A DNA stretch of 64,000 nt from Pseudomonas sp. CC6-YY-74. Lineage in GTDB: Bacteria; Pseudomonadota; Gammaproteobacteria; Pseudomonadales; Pseudomonadaceae. The translations under genes and the position numbers were made by a program. The notes below the pieces were generated by a model. It was not told where the DNA came from. It ran no database searches and worked only from the letters and a program-made list of their open reading frames with translations. Below are positions 1 through 11,259 of this stretch, piece after piece. Each line of letters begins with the position of its first letter. Within the stretch, counting starts at the first letter, position 1. Where the stretch lies: positions 2,456,001 to 2,520,000 of the forward strand of contig NZ_CP019947.1 of the NCBI RefSeq assembly GCF_002025205.1. The letters run 5' to 3'.

Positions 1-465
1 TACGCCCAGCAGAAGGATTACGCCGACAACCCGCTGGAACTGGACAGCGACTACTACCTAGGCGAACTGGGTTACACGCTCAAGGGCATCGCGCTGAAAG
101 CCGGTTACGAAGTACTCGGTGGCGACTCGGGGTCGGGCAACCGCGCCTTCCAGACCCCGCTGGCGACCAAGCACGCTTTCCAGGGCTGGGCCGACATCTT
201 CCTGCTGACCCCGGCCAATGGCGTCGAGGACGCTTACGTCGGCTTTACTGCCCCCCTGCTCGGCGGCAACCTGGCGGCTTGGTACCACGACTTCAGCGCC
301 GAGCGTGGCAGCAACAACTACGGCTCGGAGATCGATGTTTCCTACGCCCACCCGATTCCGGGCGTGAAGGGCTTGGTCGGCCTGGTGAAATACGCCAGCT
401 ACGATGCCGATGAGTTCTCTGTGGATAGCGACAAGTTCTGGGCGCAACTGCAATACAGCTACTGA
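1..465 (+). CDS. C-terminal part of an outer-membrane beta-barrel protein (alginate-export-like porin), partial
   Basis: Only the last 154 codons are present; the gene begins left of the window. The protein shows the alternating polar/hydrophobic strands of an outer-membrane barrel, many Tyr and Trp residues, and ends in an aromatic residue (Gln-Tyr-Ser-Tyr) as barrel proteins recognised by the BAM complex do. A stretch reading KHAFQGWADIFLLTPANG followed by a YHDF motif resembles the alginate-export (AlgE-like) family of Pseudomonas porins. The substrate cannot be told from this fragment. A good intrinsic terminator follows 6 bases after the stop codon, so this is the last gene of its transcript. 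Confidence 0.7.
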   Translation, partial: YAQQKDYADNPLELDSDYYLGELGYTLKGIALKAGYEVLGGDSGSGNRAFQTPLATKHAFQGWADIFLLTPANGVEDAYVGFTAPLLGGNLAAWYHDFSAERGSNNYGSEIDVSYAHPIPGVKGLVGLVKYASYDADEFSVDSDKFWAQLQYSY

Positions 466-471
466 CGACCA

Positions 472-493
472 GGCCCCGCTGTGCGGGGCCTTT
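472..493 (+). terminator. Intrinsic terminator after the porin gene
   Basis: An 8-bp perfect GC stem (GGCCCCGC / GCGGGGCC) with a 3-base loop is followed by a short T run. It lies directly behind the stop codon at 463-465. Confidence 0.8.
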
Positions 494-541
494 CCCGTGG
501 ATCTGCTGCAGTTATGCGTTGCCTGGATGATCGTATCGTCC

Positions 542-565
542 TGTAGGAGCGGCTTGAGCCGCGAA
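542..565. repeat. REP-like palindrome
   Basis: The sequence has the common Pseudomonas form GGAGCGGCTTGAGCCGCGAA, with an inner inverted repeat GCGGCTtgAGCCGC. Related copies occur at 42406-42567. It lies between the porin and the sensor-domain gene. Confidence 0.6.
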
Positions 566-665
566 CTGCGCGGATATCCCCTCCGCTCACCACCGCGCAG
601 GCAGGCCACGGCCTTGCGCTTGCGCCCGCGGCGCCAGTCGTCGCGGGCCTCAAGGAGACGTTCCC

Positions 666-1448
666 ATGCTCAACGCCATTATTGCCGGCCTGCTGTTCGG
701 TCTCGCCCTGCTCAGCCCGCCGAGCTGGGCGGCCATCAACGCCGCCGAAGCGATGAACCTGTCCGGCATGCAGCGCATGCTCAGCCAGCGTATCGCCAAG
801 ACTTACCTGATGATCGGCGCCGAGGTGCGCCCGGACCGGGCCGAACAGCAGCTCGACCAGAGCATCGCCAAATTCGAGAGCAACTACCTGGCCCTCGGCG
901 AATACGCCCCCACCGCACCGATTCGCAGCGCCCTGGAGCACGCCGGCAAGACCTGGCAGCGCTACCGCGAACTGGCACTGTCACGCCCGGACAAACAGCA
1001 GGCGCTGGTCATCCTGGAACTCAGCGACCAACTGCTGGCGCAGAGCGAACAGGTGGTGCAACTGCTCGAGCGCCACAGCGGCGGGCAAAGCGCCCGCCTG
1101 GTCAACCGCAGCGGCCGCCAGCGCATGCTTAGCCAGCGCATCGCCAAACTCTACCTGGCCATGAGTTGGCGCCTGCCGGTCGCCGGCCTGGAGCAGTCGT
1201 TCAATCAGGCGGTGGATGAATTCGACCAGGCCCTGCAGGAGCTGCAGCAGGCCAGACAGAACACCCCGGCCATTGCCAAGGGCCTGCAGCAGGCCGAAGC
1301 GCAATGGCGCTTCACCCGCGCCGGTTTCAATCTGTCCAACGACTCGCGCTTCGTGCCGACGGTGATCGCCACCACCAGCGAAACCCTGCTGTGGCAAATG
1401 AATGAGCTGACTAGCCAGTATGAAGGGGTGATGCAGGCGGGCTCCTGA
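666..1448 (+). CDS. Periplasmic protein with two PilJ/NarX-type (type IV pili methyl-accepting chemotaxis transducer N-terminal) domains
   Basis: 260 residues with an N-terminal signal sequence (hydrophobic LLFGLALLSPPSWA). The same motif occurs twice: GMQRMLSQRIAKTYLM near residue 37 and GRQRMLSQRIAKLYLAM near residue 151. This is the helical ligand-sensing domain known from PilJ and from the nitrate sensor NarX. Here there is no kinase, HAMP or methyl-accepting signalling part, so the protein is a free-standing exported double domain. It may bind a small anion or partner protein; the role is not known to me. The ATG at 666 follows an AAGGAG ribosome site. It is a single gene, with REP-like sequence on both sides. 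Confidence 0.75.
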   Translation: MLNAIIAGLLFGLALLSPPSWAAINAAEAMNLSGMQRMLSQRIAKTYLMIGAEVRPDRAEQQLDQSIAKFESNYLALGEYAPTAPIRSALEHAGKTWQRYRELALSRPDKQQALVILELSDQLLAQSEQVVQLLERHSGGQSARLVNRSGRQRMLSQRIAKLYLAMSWRLPVAGLEQSFNQAVDEFDQALQELQQARQNTPAIAKGLQQAEAQWRFTRAGFNLSNDSRFVPTVIATTSETLLWQMNELTSQYEGVMQAGS

Positions 1449-1564
1449 GCCGGTCGGCGGCTGGTTTCGGGGATAGGCACGACGGCCACAGCCCTGTTGA
1501 CCTCATGTCGATGTACAAGGCCTGTGGGGTCGTGAATGACGCTTGATCCAGCCATCAATGCCGA

Positions 1565-1592
1565 GGGTGGATGATAGAGCTGTCATCCACCC
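1565..1592. repeat. Intergenic palindrome (GGATGA...TCATCC family)
   Basis: Perfect 10-bp arms (GGGTGGATGA / TCATCCACCC) flank an 8-base loop. Related palindromes lie at 17414-17495 and 28411-28455. It lies between convergent genes and may act as a transcription end. Confidence 0.55.
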
Positions 1593-1668
1593 AGATTCCG
1601 TAGTCCGGCTGCAATCCGGGAAGCTAGTTGCCCGAGCCTGCCGCTCATATCCGTAGTTGATCGTCCCC

Positions 1669-3156
<1,488 letters not shown>

Positions 3157-3258
3157 GCGGATTTCCTTGTTGTTATGGCAGTTGCAATTGAAGCGGAGTG
3201 AGTGGCGGTCGGGCCGCGCCGGCTGAGCGGCGTGAAGCCCAGCACGTTGCGGCGCGAC

Positions 3259-3729
3259 TCACTGCCGGCCGATGGCCGCGAATGGCGCCTGGGTCAGTTG
3301 CGCCAGCACCTCAGCCGCCAATTCCACCTCCAGCCCGCGCCGCCCGGCGCTGACGAAGATGCTCGGATACTGTTGCGCCGATGCGTCGATGAACGTGCGT
3401 AGACGCTTTTTCTGCCCCAGCGGGCTGATCCCGCCGAGCAGGTAGCCGGTGGCACGCTGCGCGGCATTAGGTTCAGCCATGTCGGCCTTCTTCACCCCGG
3501 CGGCCTGGGCCAGGGCTTTCAGGTCGAGGCTGCCGGCCACCGGCACTACTGCCACCAGTAACTCGCCTTTTTCAGTCGCGGCGAGCAGGGTCTTGAACAC
3601 CCGGGCCGGCTCGAGATTGAGTTTTTCCGCCGCTTCCAGGCCATAGGACGCGGCCTTGGGATCATGGCTGTAACTGTGCACCCGGTGGGCAGCCTGGGCT
3701 TTTTTCAGCAGGTCGATGGCAGGAGTCAT
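3259..3729 (-). CDS. ybaK: Cys-tRNA(Pro)/Cys-tRNA(Cys) deacylase, YbaK/EbsC family
   Basis: 156 residues, a normal YbaK length. This editing enzyme hydrolyses mischarged Cys-tRNA(Pro). The family pattern is visible: FKTLLA near residue 42, [16 protein letters not shown], the [15 protein letters not shown] loop and [13 protein letters not shown] near the end. A longer frame upstream exists, but the start at 3729 gives the typical N-terminus [11 protein letters not shown]. It sits between divergent glpR and glpK; the neighbours do not explain its function. A candidate GlpR half-site overlaps its start codon, so it may be read as part of the glpK transcript. Confidence 0.92.
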   Translation of the reverse strand: MTPAIDLLKKAQAAHRVHSYSHDPKAASYGLEAAEKLNLEPARVFKTLLAATEKGELLVAVVPVAGSLDLKALAQAAGVKKADMAEPNAAQRATGYLLGGISPLGQKKRLRTFIDASAQQYPSIFVSAGRRGLEVELAAEVLAQLTQAPFAAIGRQ

Positions 3730-3736
3730 GTTCGAA
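3727..3736. promoter_or_regulatory. Candidate GlpR half-site upstream of glpR, over the ybaK start
   Basis: CATGTTCGAA matches 9 of 10 positions of the E. coli GlpR half-site consensus WATKYTCGWW. A second weaker match (AATTTTCGGC, minus strand) lies at 3771-3780. A glpR -10 element TATAAT is at 3796-3801. The match is seen in the sequence; binding is inferred. Confidence 0.4.
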
Positions 3737-3795
3737 TGTGAAAACAATCTGATGAAGTCTGCGTACCTTAGCCGAAAATTTACCGAACGACAGCC

Positions 3796-3801
3796 TATAA
3801 T
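3796..3801 (+). promoter_or_regulatory. Candidate -10 element of the glpR promoter
   Basis: TATAAT lies 26 bases before the glpR start codon. No good -35 hexamer is visible at the expected spacing, so activity of this promoter is uncertain. Confidence 0.4.
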
Positions 3802-3826
3802 GCCGTGCACAACAAGGATCGCCCCC

Positions 3827-4585
3827 ATGACCCTGGCACCACGCCAACACGACATTCTCAACCTCGCCCGCGAACGCGGCTACGTCAGTATCGACGAACT
3901 GGCCCAGGCCTTCGCCGTCACCCCGCAGACCATCCGCCGCGACATCAACCAGCTGGCCGAACAGGGCTTGCTGCGGCGCACCCATGGCGGCGCAGCCAGC
4001 GAAGCCTCGAGCACCCAGAACACCGCCTACGCCATGCGCGCCGGGCAGATGCGCGAGGAGAAGCAACGCATTGCCGAGGCCATCGTCGCGCATATCCCCG
4101 ACCACGCCTCACTGTTCATCAACATCGGCACCACCACCGAAGCGATTGCTCGCGAGCTGCTCAAACGCAAGAGTTTGAAGGTCATCACCAACAATCTGCA
4201 CGTCGCCGCCCAGCTCAGCACCAGGGCGGATTTCGAGGTTCTAGTGGCGGGCGGCACGGTGCGCAGCGACGGCGGCGTGGTCGGCCAGTCGACGGTGGAT
4301 TTCATCCAGCAGTTCAAGGTCGACTTCGCCCTGGTCGGCATCAGCGGCATCGATGAAGACGGTAGCCTGCTCGACTTCGACTACCAGGAAGTGCGGGTCT
4401 CCCAGGCCATTATCGACAACGCGCGACAAGTCTTTCTCGCCGCCGACTCGAGCAAGTTCGGGCGCAATGCCGTGGTCCGCTTGGGCTCGATCACCCTGGT
4501 CGATCGAGTCTTCACCGACGCCGCGCCTTCTGCGGCGATCAGCCGCCTGCTGGCCGAGAACAAGGTGCATCTGGACCTGGCCTGA
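3827..4585 (+). CDS. glpR: Glycerol-3-phosphate regulon repressor, DeoR family
   Basis: 252 residues. The DeoR helix-turn-helix ([20 protein letters not shown]) is at about residues 18-37, followed by the RTHGGA loop and a sugar-phosphate isomerase-like effector domain with [10 protein letters not shown]. In the family, glycerol 3-phosphate releases the repressor from glp operators. The ATG at 3827 was preferred over an in-frame start at 3716, since the latter would overlap ybaK and add 37 residues not typical of the family. Candidate operators lie on both sides of the gene, upstream of itself and before glpD. Confidence 0.95.
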   Translation: MTLAPRQHDILNLARERGYVSIDELAQAFAVTPQTIRRDINQLAEQGLLRRTHGGAASEASSTQNTAYAMRAGQMREEKQRIAEAIVAHIPDHASLFINIGTTTEAIARELLKRKSLKVITNNLHVAAQLSTRADFEVLVAGGTVRSDGGVVGQSTVDFIQQFKVDFALVGISGIDEDGSLLDFDYQEVRVSQAIIDNARQVFLAADSSKFGRNAVVRLGSITLVDRVFTDAAPSAAISRLLAENKVHLDLA

Positions 4586-4726
4586 GCAACCCTGAAAAAC
4601 GCTCGCCGACTGCGCTCGATATATTCACAACCCCTGAACACGGCAACCCATCCCCAAGAAAACTTCACGACCACTCGGCACGAAAGCGCGCTTTGGGGTG
4701 GCGAAGCTGTGCATATTCGACTAGCA

Positions 4727-4736
4727 TATTTTCGAA
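4727..4736. promoter_or_regulatory. Candidate GlpR operator half-site upstream of glpD
   Basis: TATTTTCGAA is a full match (10/10) to WATKYTCGWW, the GlpR half-site consensus of E. coli. It lies 42 bases before the glpD start. Degenerate TTCGA-containing copies flank it at 4711-4720 and 4757-4766, as expected for tandem half-sites. Confidence 0.55.
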
Positions 4737-4778
4737 ACTGAACATCAATAAGTTCACTTTCGACATTACGGTGCTGCC

Positions 4779-6320
4779 ATGCCTACGCTCTCCAACCACA
4801 CTGCCCCTCTCGCCGAAGTCTACGATCTGGCGGTCGTGGGCGGCGGCATCAATGGCGTCGGCATCGCGGCCGACGCGGCCGGCCGCGGCCTGTCGGTGTT
4901 CCTTTGCGAAAAGGACGACCTGGCCGAACACACCTCCTCGGCCAGCAGCAAGCTGATCCACGGCGGCCTGCGCTACCTCGAACATTACGAGTTCCGCCTG
5001 GTGCGCGAAGCCCTGGCCGAGCGCGAAGTGCTGCTGGCCAAGGCGCCGCATATCGTCAAGCCGCTGCGCTTCATCCTGCCGCACCGTCCGCACTTGCGCC
5101 CAGCCTGGATGATTCGCGCCGGCCTGTTCCTCTACGATCACCTGGGCAAGCGCGAGAAGCTGCCGGGCTCGCGCAGCCTGAGTTTCGGCGCGGGCAGCCC
5201 GCTGAAGGCCGAGATCACCCGCGGCTTCGAATATTCCGACTGCTGGGTCGACGACGCCCGCCTGGTGGTGCTCAACGCCATGGCCGCTCGCGAACAGGGC
5301 GCCCATGTGCACACCCGCACCCGTTGCGTCAGCGCACGGCGCAGCAAGGGCTTGTGGCATATCCACCTGGAGCGCGCCGATGGCAGCCTGTTCTCGATCC
5401 GCGCCCGCGCCCTGGTCAACGCCGCCGGCCCCTGGGTGGCACGCTTTATCCGCGAGGATCTCAAGCAGGATTCGCCCTATGGGATTCGCCTGATCCAGGG
5501 CAGCCATATCATCGTGCCGAAGCTGTTCGACGGCGATCAGGCCTACATCCTGCAGAACGAAGACCGCCGCATCGTCTTCGCCATCCCCTACCTCGACCGC
5601 TTCACCATGATCGGCACCACCGACCGCGAATACACCGGCGACCCGGCCAAGGTGGCGATCAGCGATGAGGAAACCACTTATCTGCTGCAGGTGGTCAACG
5701 CCCACTTCAAACGGCAACTGAGCCGCGACGACATCCTGCACAGTTTCGCCGGGGTGCGGCCACTGTGCGACGACGAATCCGACCAGCCTTCCGCCGTCAC
5801 CCGCGACTACACCCTGGCGCTGTCCGGCCAACCGGGCGAGGCGCCGTTGCTCTCGGTATTCGGCGGCAAGCTGACCACCTACCGCAAATTGGCGGAGTCG
5901 GCACTGGCGCAATTGGCGCCGCACTTCCCGCAGATGAAACCGTGCTGGACCGCCACCGCCCTGCTCCCCGGCGCGGAAAACCTGGAAAGCCAAAGCGCCA
6001 TGGTCGAAGCCCTGTGCGCCCGCTGCGACTGGCTGCCAACCACCCTCGCCCGGCGTTGGGCCAGTTGCTATGGCAGCCGCAGCTGGCTGCTGCTCGAGGG
6101 CGTGCAACAACAGAGCGACCTCGGCGAACACCTGGGTGGCGGCCTGTATGCACGCGAAGTGGATTACCTGTGCCAGTACGAATGGGCCATCGACGCCGCC
6201 GATATCCTCTGGCGGCGGAGCAAGCTGGGGTTGTTCATGACGCCCTCACAGCAGGCGCTTTTGAGCCGCTACCTGGGCGTGCATGCGCCGCACAGCCCGG
6301 AAGATGCCCACGCCACCTGA
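4779..6320 (+). CDS. glpD: Aerobic glycerol-3-phosphate dehydrogenase
   Basis: Oxidises sn-glycerol 3-phosphate to dihydroxyacetone phosphate and passes electrons to membrane quinone. 513 residues, normal for the family. The FAD dinucleotide fold VVGGGINGVGIAADAAGRG lies at about residues 17-35, followed by the SSASSKLIHGGLRYLE substrate-site motif. The C-terminal GGKLTTYRKLAE segment and helical cap domain are also present. It lies downstream of glpR on the same strand with its own leader holding GlpR-like sites, and ends before a strong terminator. Confidence 0.97.
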   Translation: MPTLSNHTAPLAEVYDLAVVGGGINGVGIAADAAGRGLSVFLCEKDDLAEHTSSASSKLIHGGLRYLEHYEFRLVREALAEREVLLAKAPHIVKPLRFILPHRPHLRPAWMIRAGLFLYDHLGKREKLPGSRSLSFGAGSPLKAEITRGFEYSDCWVDDARLVVLNAMAAREQGAHVHTRTRCVSARRSKGLWHIHLERADGSLFSIRARALVNAAGPWVARFIREDLKQDSPYGIRLIQGSHIIVPKLFDGDQAYILQNEDRRIVFAIPYLDRFTMIGTTDREYTGDPAKVAISDEETTYLLQVVNAHFKRQLSRDDILHSFAGVRPLCDDESDQPSAVTRDYTLALSGQPGEAPLLSVFGGKLTTYRKLAESALAQLAPHFPQMKPCWTATALLPGAENLESQSAMVEALCARCDWLPTTLARRWASCYGSRSWLLLEGVQQQSDLGEHLGGGLYAREVDYLCQYEWAIDAADILWRRSKLGLFMTPSQQALLSRYLGVHAPHSPEDAHAT

Positions 6321-6353
6321 TTGCCTGCGCACCCTGAATTGCAATTCCCTTTG

Positions 6354-6388
6354 CCCCGCCGATCGCCCGAGACGCGGGGCTTTTTTTC
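6354..6388 (+). terminator. Intrinsic terminator of glpD
   Basis: A 7-bp GC stem (GCCCCGC / GCGGGGC) is followed by seven T residues. It lies 34 bases after the glpD stop. Confidence 0.85.
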
Positions 6389-6563
6389 GACGCGAATTAT
6401 TGGGGCGGACGGACCGAGACGCCAGCCGCGCAGGAACGCAGGAACATAGCGGACAGTCCGTCTGTTGTGCCGGATACAGCCAGACGCTGGGGGATGGCTT
6501 CGCGAGAAGCCCCGTTCTCAGGGCGCAGATGATCCGCTCAGCCGTCCTTGGCCCTGCCCCGCG

Positions 6564-7553
6564 CTACAACTGCGCCCAATGCCCATCCTGGCGATGCGCT
6601 CGTAAATGCGCCAGCACCGCTGCCAGCAATGGCTCCTTGAACGCCTCCTGGAACCGATGGGCCAGGCCGGGAATCAGCTTCAGCTCGCTACCCTTGATAT
6701 GCGCGGCCACATGCACGCCGTGCATCACCGGCAGCAGCGGATCGGCGGTGCCGTGCACCACCAGAGTCGGCACGCGCAGACGGTTGAGCAGTGCGACCCG
6801 GCTCGGTTCGGCGAGAATTGCCAGCAACTGACGTTCCACCCCCGTGGGATTGAAGGCGCGGTCGTAGGCGAGCTCGGCCTGTTGCAGCAGTGCCTGGCGA
6901 TCGTCGCTGACCATCGGGCTGCCCAATGCGGCGAGCAGGTCAGCCTGCTGTTCGAGTGCCACTTCGCGGTTTGGCGCTTCGCGCTCGGCCAGCAAGGCCA
7001 GCAATGCCGGGTTTGGCGCTGGCAGGCCCTGGGCGCCGGAGCTGGTCATGATCAGGGTCAGGCTCTGCACCCGTTCGGGGGCCAGGTCGGCCAGATGCTG
7101 GGCGATCATCCCGCCCATGCTGGCGCCGAGCACATGGAAGCGGCGCACGCCGAGGGCATCCATCAGGCCGAGGGCATCGCCGGCCATGTCGAGCAGCCGG
7201 TACGGCGCCGCCACCGACAAACCGACCCGGTAGCGCAGCGCCTGGTAGACCAGATTGGCCGGCGGCGCAGCCTGAACCCAGGTGCTCAGGCCGACATCGC
7301 GGTTATCGAAACGAATCACCCGCAAGCCCTGCTGGCACAGGCGCGCGACCACCTCGTCCGGCCAGTGGATCAACTGCCCACCGAGCCCCATGACCATCAG
7401 CAACGCCGGATCGCTGGCGCGGCCGATGCTTTGATAGGCCAGTTGCACCTCGCCCAGTTCGACCCTGACGGTCGGCGCCCGGACATCACAACGTTCGCTG
7501 GCAAAAACAGCCAAGCCGCAAAGCAGCACGGCCAGAAAAATCAACACACGCAT
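6564..7553 (-). CDS. Exported alpha/beta-fold hydrolase
   Basis: 329 residues. The N-terminus MRVLIFLAVLLCGLAVFAS is a clear signal sequence, so I chose the ATG at 7553 over an in-frame start 16 codons upstream. The alpha/beta hydrolase core shows the HG-like oxyanion region (MVMGLGGQ), the nucleophile elbow GASMGG (Ser), a late Asp in VVHGTADPLLP and a final His in GLAHRFQ. These could form a Ser-Asp-His triad, probably acting on esters or lactones outside the cytoplasm. The substrate is unknown. It stands alone; 274 bases without a recognisable gene separate it from the GMC oxidoreductase upstream. Confidence 0.85.
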   Translation of the reverse strand: MRVLIFLAVLLCGLAVFASERCDVRAPTVRVELGEVQLAYQSIGRASDPALLMVMGLGGQLIHWPDEVVARLCQQGLRVIRFDNRDVGLSTWVQAAPPANLVYQALRYRVGLSVAAPYRLLDMAGDALGLMDALGVRRFHVLGASMGGMIAQHLADLAPERVQSLTLIMTSSGAQGLPAPNPALLALLAEREAPNREVALEQQADLLAALGSPMVSDDRQALLQQAELAYDRAFNPTGVERQLLAILAEPSRVALLNRLRVPTLVVHGTADPLLPVMHGVHVAAHIKGSELKLIPGLAHRFQEAFKEPLLAAVLAHLRAHRQDGHWAQL

Positions 7554-7827
7554 AGAAACACCGAAACGCAGAACCCCATTGAGACGCGAGTTTGCTGACA
7601 TTCAGGCGAGCGCGCTGCCACACAACCATGACAATTTGATGAATCTTGTCGAGCGGTCGCTACAGGCGGCGTCTTGCCATGGACGCCTGCAGCAGACTCA
7701 GTTCGTCGAGATGGACAACACCCAGCAGCGACGTGCCAACTCCGCTGGATAGCTCGGTGAAAGGGCTTCGGCCCCGGCATCGCCACCTTGCCTGCCCGAT
7801 CAAGCCCAGGCGCACTACCGGACGGGG

Positions 7828-9513
7828 TTAGACGCCCACCTTGCGCAGCGGCGCCCGGCTGCGTTGCGCCGCTTCCCAGTTGGCGGCCAAGCCGACCTGC
7901 ACATCCGCAGCCGGTAGCATGCCGCGCCCGCGCAGCAGATCGGACGCCCGCTCGGCGAGCATGATGGTCGGCGCGTTGAGGTTGCCGTTCGGCTCGGTGG
8001 GGAACACCGAGGAGTCGATCACCCGCAGCCCCTCGAGGCCACGCACGCGCAGCTCGGAGTCGACCACCGCCAGTTCGTCCTCGCCCATGCGGCAGGTGCC
8101 GCAGGGGTGGTAGGTGCTCTCCAGGTTCTCGCGGACGAAGGCGTCGATCTGCGCGTCTGTCTGCACGGATGGCCCCGGCGCGATCTCGCCGTCGCGGAAG
8201 GCGTCCATCGCCGGCTGACCGATGATCTCGCGGGTCAGGCGCACGCAGCGGCGGAAGCCCGCGCGGTCTTCCTCGCGCTCCAGATAGTTGAACTGGATGC
8301 GCGGATGCTCGTAGGGGTCGGCCGAACGTAGCCGCACATGGCCGCGACTCTTGGGTTTGTTCGGCCCGGTGAGCACCATGAAGCCGTGGCCCTTGATCGG
8401 CTTCTTGCCGTCGTAGCGCATCGCCGCCGGGAGGAAGTGGAACTGGATGTCCGGCCAGCGCAGCCCCTCCTCGGAGCGGATGAAACCACCAGCTTCGAAG
8501 TGGTTGGTGGCGCCCAGACCGTCCTTGAACAGCAGCCAGCGCAGGCCGATCAGCAGCTTGCTCAGCGGGTCCATCTTGCTGTTGAGGGTCAGCGGCTGCT
8601 TGCAACCGAACTGGATGTAGACCTCCGCGTGATCCTGCAGGTTCTCGCCGACCCCGGGCAGCTCGTGCTGCAGCGCCACCCCGGCCTGATTGAGTACCGC
8701 CGCCGGGCCGATGCCGGAGCGCTGCAGCAGATGCGGCGAACCGATCGGTCCGCCTGCCAGGAGGATCTCGCGGTTGCAGAAAACCTGCTGGGTGCGACCG
8801 CCGTGGTCGTATTCGATGCCCACCGCGCGCTTACCGTCGAGGATGATCCGCCGGGTCATGGCCTGGGTCACCACGGTCAGGTTCGGCCGATCCATGGCCG
8901 GGCGCAGGTAGGCGTTGGCGGTGGAACAACGCACGCCGTTCTTGACCGTCATGTGCATGGCGCCGAAGCCTTCCTGCATGTAGCCGTTGCAGTCGGCGGT
9001 CTTGATGTAGCCAGCCTCCGCGCCGGCCTCGACCCAGGCGCCGTACAAGGGGTTGCGCATATGGTTGCCGTTGTTGGTGTGCAACGGCCCGCTATCGCCG
9101 CGGTAGGCGTCGCCGCCGGCCTCATAATGCTCGGCGCGGCGAAAGTACGGCAGGCAGTTGCGATAGCCCCAGCCGTGCGCACCGAGCTGCTCCCACTCAT
9201 CGAAGTCGTAGGCATGACCGCGGATATACACCAGGCCGTTGATCGACGATGAGCCGCCGAGCACCTTGCCCCGCGGGCAATGCACCCGCCGGCCGTCGAG
9301 ACCGGGCTCCGGCTCGGTCTCATAACGCCAGTTGTACTTCTTGGTATTCATCGGGATCGAGAAGGCGCTGGGCATCTGGATCAGCACGCTGCGGTCGCTG
9401 CCGCCGAATTCCAGGACCAGCACCGAGGTGTCGGCATCCTCGCTCAGGCGGTTGGCCAGCACGCAGCCGGCCGAACCGGCGCCGATGATGATGTAGTCGT
9501 ATCGCTTAATCAT
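7828..9513 (-). CDS. GMC-family FAD alcohol dehydrogenase (choline dehydrogenase-like)
   Basis: 561 residues, the size of choline dehydrogenase. The N-terminal FAD fold ([19 protein letters not shown]) is followed by the GMC signature region ([19 protein letters not shown]). The C-terminal catalytic His region ([12 protein letters not shown]) and a second signature ([19 protein letters not shown]) are also present. GMC enzymes of this group oxidise primary alcohols such as choline to aldehydes. It overlaps the NCS1 permease gene by 8 bases and is the last gene of a leftward cluster with an aldehyde dehydrogenase and a ureohydrolase. That suggests the substrate may be an amino- or guanidino-alcohol rather than choline. 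No betB or betI lies here. Confidence 0.88.
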   Translation of the reverse strand: MIKRYDYIIIGAGSAGCVLANRLSEDADTSVLVLEFGGSDRSVLIQMPSAFSIPMNTKKYNWRYETEPEPGLDGRRVHCPRGKVLGGSSSINGLVYIRGHAYDFDEWEQLGAHGWGYRNCLPYFRRAEHYEAGGDAYRGDSGPLHTNNGNHMRNPLYGAWVEAGAEAGYIKTADCNGYMQEGFGAMHMTVKNGVRCSTANAYLRPAMDRPNLTVVTQAMTRRIILDGKRAVGIEYDHGGRTQQVFCNREILLAGGPIGSPHLLQRSGIGPAAVLNQAGVALQHELPGVGENLQDHAEVYIQFGCKQPLTLNSKMDPLSKLLIGLRWLLFKDGLGATNHFEAGGFIRSEEGLRWPDIQFHFLPAAMRYDGKKPIKGHGFMVLTGPNKPKSRGHVRLRSADPYEHPRIQFNYLEREEDRAGFRRCVRLTREIIGQPAMDAFRDGEIAPGPSVQTDAQIDAFVRENLESTYHPCGTCRMGEDELAVVDSELRVRGLEGLRVIDSSVFPTEPNGNLNAPTIMLAERASDLLRGRGMLPAADVQVGLAANWEAAQRSRAPLRKVGV

Positions 9514-10987
9514 TGCTCAAGCCCTGTGTATTGAGATTCAGGGAAGTGGGCTTGACGCTGCCGCGTGGCGCATAGGCGCCCCAGCCCAGTCGCGCGGCGA
9601 ATGCGCGGGTCAGCCCGTAATGCACCACCCCGGCCAGCAGGCAGGACGGCAGCGAGGCGGAGATGAAGCTGAACAACGAGGTATTGGCCAGGGTCTGCGG
9701 GTTGAACAACAGCACGTAGACGCCGACGCCGACTACCAGCGCCAGCAGCGCAATCGGATTGAAGCCCTTCCAGTAGCGGTACGGCGACTGCTCCTCGGGC
9801 GCATAAATGTGCCGTAGGTTCATCCGTTGCTGACGCAGGAAGTAGTAATCGGCGATGCCGATGCCGGCCAGCGCGCTGTTCAGCGCCGAGGTCCATACCA
9901 GGAAGATGAAGAAGCCGTCGTAGATTCCCGGGGCGACGAAGACGATGATCGCCGGCGCCACGCAGAACAGCGCCACCAGCAGCTCCCACCGCATCTCCCT
10001 GAGCTTCTGGCCGGCCAGTTGGCGCAGGCCGACGATCGAGGTGTAGAGGATGTTGATCATGCTGGTGACGTTGGCGAAGGCGACGAAGCCCAAGGCGATG
10101 ACGCCGAACGCCAGGCCACCGATATGGGTCATCCAGATGGTCGGGTCGCTGTCGCCCAGGGCGGCGGACGCCAGCAGGCCGACCACCTCACCGAGCACCG
10201 CGGCGCCGAAGATGCCGATGATGTTCGGCCAGAATGCGGTGCGCTGGTTCTTGCTCAGACGCGCCAGGTTGCCGATATAGGGCCACCAGGACAGGCCCGC
10301 CGCCATGTTCACCTCCACCGCGATCATGAAGTTGACCCGTTTGTCGGCGAAGGGCGCGTCCAGGGCCGGCAGGGCTAGCAGTTCGGCGACGCTACGTTCG
10401 CTGAGGATCAGGTAGAGCATCGCGCCCATGATCAGCACCAGCGCCGGGGCGACTATGGTGTTGAACACCTTGATCGAGGTGGGGCCCCTGGCGACCACGA
10501 AGCCGGCCAAGATTATCGCGAAGAAACCCGAGAGCAGCACCAGCAGCCCGGTCGGCTCGGTCTGATGCTCGCTCAGCAGGCCGGTCAGGCCATCGATCGA
10601 GCGGCCGAACATCAGGCCCAGAACCGCCAGCCAACCCATGGTCAGGAACACCACTGCCAGCACATAGACCAGACGGCTGCCGTTGCTGCCAAACATGCTG
10701 CGCAGGAAGGTGAACTGCTCGGTGCCGTACTTGCCGCACGGCACGCAGGTGGCGAAGGTCGCCAGCAGCACGCCGAGGATGTTGCCGATGACGATGGCGG
10801 CGATGCCTTCGCTGACGCCGACGAACAGCGCGGTGGCGCCGCCGATGAGGAAGGCCCAGGTGGCGATGGCCAGGGCCGAGTTGGCGTAGGTGAACTCCCA
10901 GAAGCCCCACATGCGTTCGTTGGGCAGCAGCGGCGTATCGCCGCGTTCGGCTTCGAGGCTGATATCGACGGGTTTTGACGTGGCCAT
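9506..10987 (-). CDS. NCS1 (purine-cytosine permease) family transporter
   Basis: 493 residues with about 12 hydrophobic segments. The N-terminal part ([20 protein letters not shown]) and the region around [19 protein letters not shown] fit the NCS1 cation symporters for nucleobases, allantoin and related small nitrogen compounds. It is sandwiched in a guanidino-compound cluster, 3 bases after a small membrane protein gene and overlapping the GMC dehydrogenase gene. From context I infer import of a guanidino or amino compound rather than cytosine. In P. aeruginosa, as I recall, an NCS1-like transporter also lies next to gbuA. Confidence 0.85.
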   Translation of the reverse strand: MATSKPVDISLEAERGDTPLLPNERMWGFWEFTYANSALAIATWAFLIGGATALFVGVSEGIAAIVIGNILGVLLATFATCVPCGKYGTEQFTFLRSMFGSNGSRLVYVLAVVFLTMGWLAVLGLMFGRSIDGLTGLLSEHQTEPTGLLVLLSGFFAIILAGFVVARGPTSIKVFNTIVAPALVLIMGAMLYLILSERSVAELLALPALDAPFADKRVNFMIAVEVNMAAGLSWWPYIGNLARLSKNQRTAFWPNIIGIFGAAVLGEVVGLLASAALGDSDPTIWMTHIGGLAFGVIALGFVAFANVTSMINILYTSIVGLRQLAGQKLREMRWELLVALFCVAPAIIVFVAPGIYDGFFIFLVWTSALNSALAGIGIADYYFLRQQRMNLRHIYAPEEQSPYRYWKGFNPIALLALVVGVGVYVLLFNPQTLANTSLFSFISASLPSCLLAGVVHYGLTRAFAARLGWGAYAPRGSVKPTSLNLNTQGLSND

Positions 10988-10990
10988 GGC

Positions 10991-11164
10991 TCAGTACCCC
11001 CAGAGGTAGAAACCGGTGACCAGCACCAGCGTCATCAGGGTGATTGCGAGGTAGTCGATGGCGCTCAGCGCCCCCGGCCAATTATTGGCTTGCTCCATCT
11101 CCTCATAGACGCGAATGCGTCGTTCCAGGTCTTGCGCACGTACGCTTTCGGCTTGACTGTTCAT
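10991..11164 (-). CDS. 57-residue single-pass membrane protein paired with the NCS1 permease
   Basis: Reads MNSQAESVRAQDLERRIRVY at the start, then a short acidic stretch and one hydrophobic helix (about residues 36-56) ending GFYLWGY. The N-terminal half is polar and helical. Its stop is 3 bases from the permease start, so the two are almost certainly co-translated. A small one-helix protein beside a carrier suggests an accessory subunit or stabiliser of the transporter, but no family is known to me. The codon use and tight spacing support a real gene although it is short. Confidence 0.75.
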   Translation of the reverse strand: MNSQAESVRAQDLERRIRVYEEMEQANNWPGALSAIDYLAITLMTLVLVTGFYLWGY

Positions 11165-11211
11165 CTGGACATAACCTCGTATGGCTCTTGTTATTGGCTA
11201 CCCGATGTGTC

Positions 11212-11238
11212 CCGGCATGACGCTTGGCGTTATGCCGG
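11212..11238. other. Intergenic hairpin between aldehyde dehydrogenase and small membrane protein genes
   Basis: CCGGCATGACGC and GCGTTATGCCGG form a 12-bp stem with one mismatch around a TTG loop. There is no T run in the direction of transcription. It could be a processing site or partial attenuator inside the cluster. Confidence 0.45.
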
Positions 11239-11259
11239 TGGTCTGTTGCTTTCCTTAGT

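Noticed and set aside
7554..7827. Possible small gene between the hydrolase and the GMC gene
   Set aside because: Only short frames without features; no terminator or promoter could be supported either.
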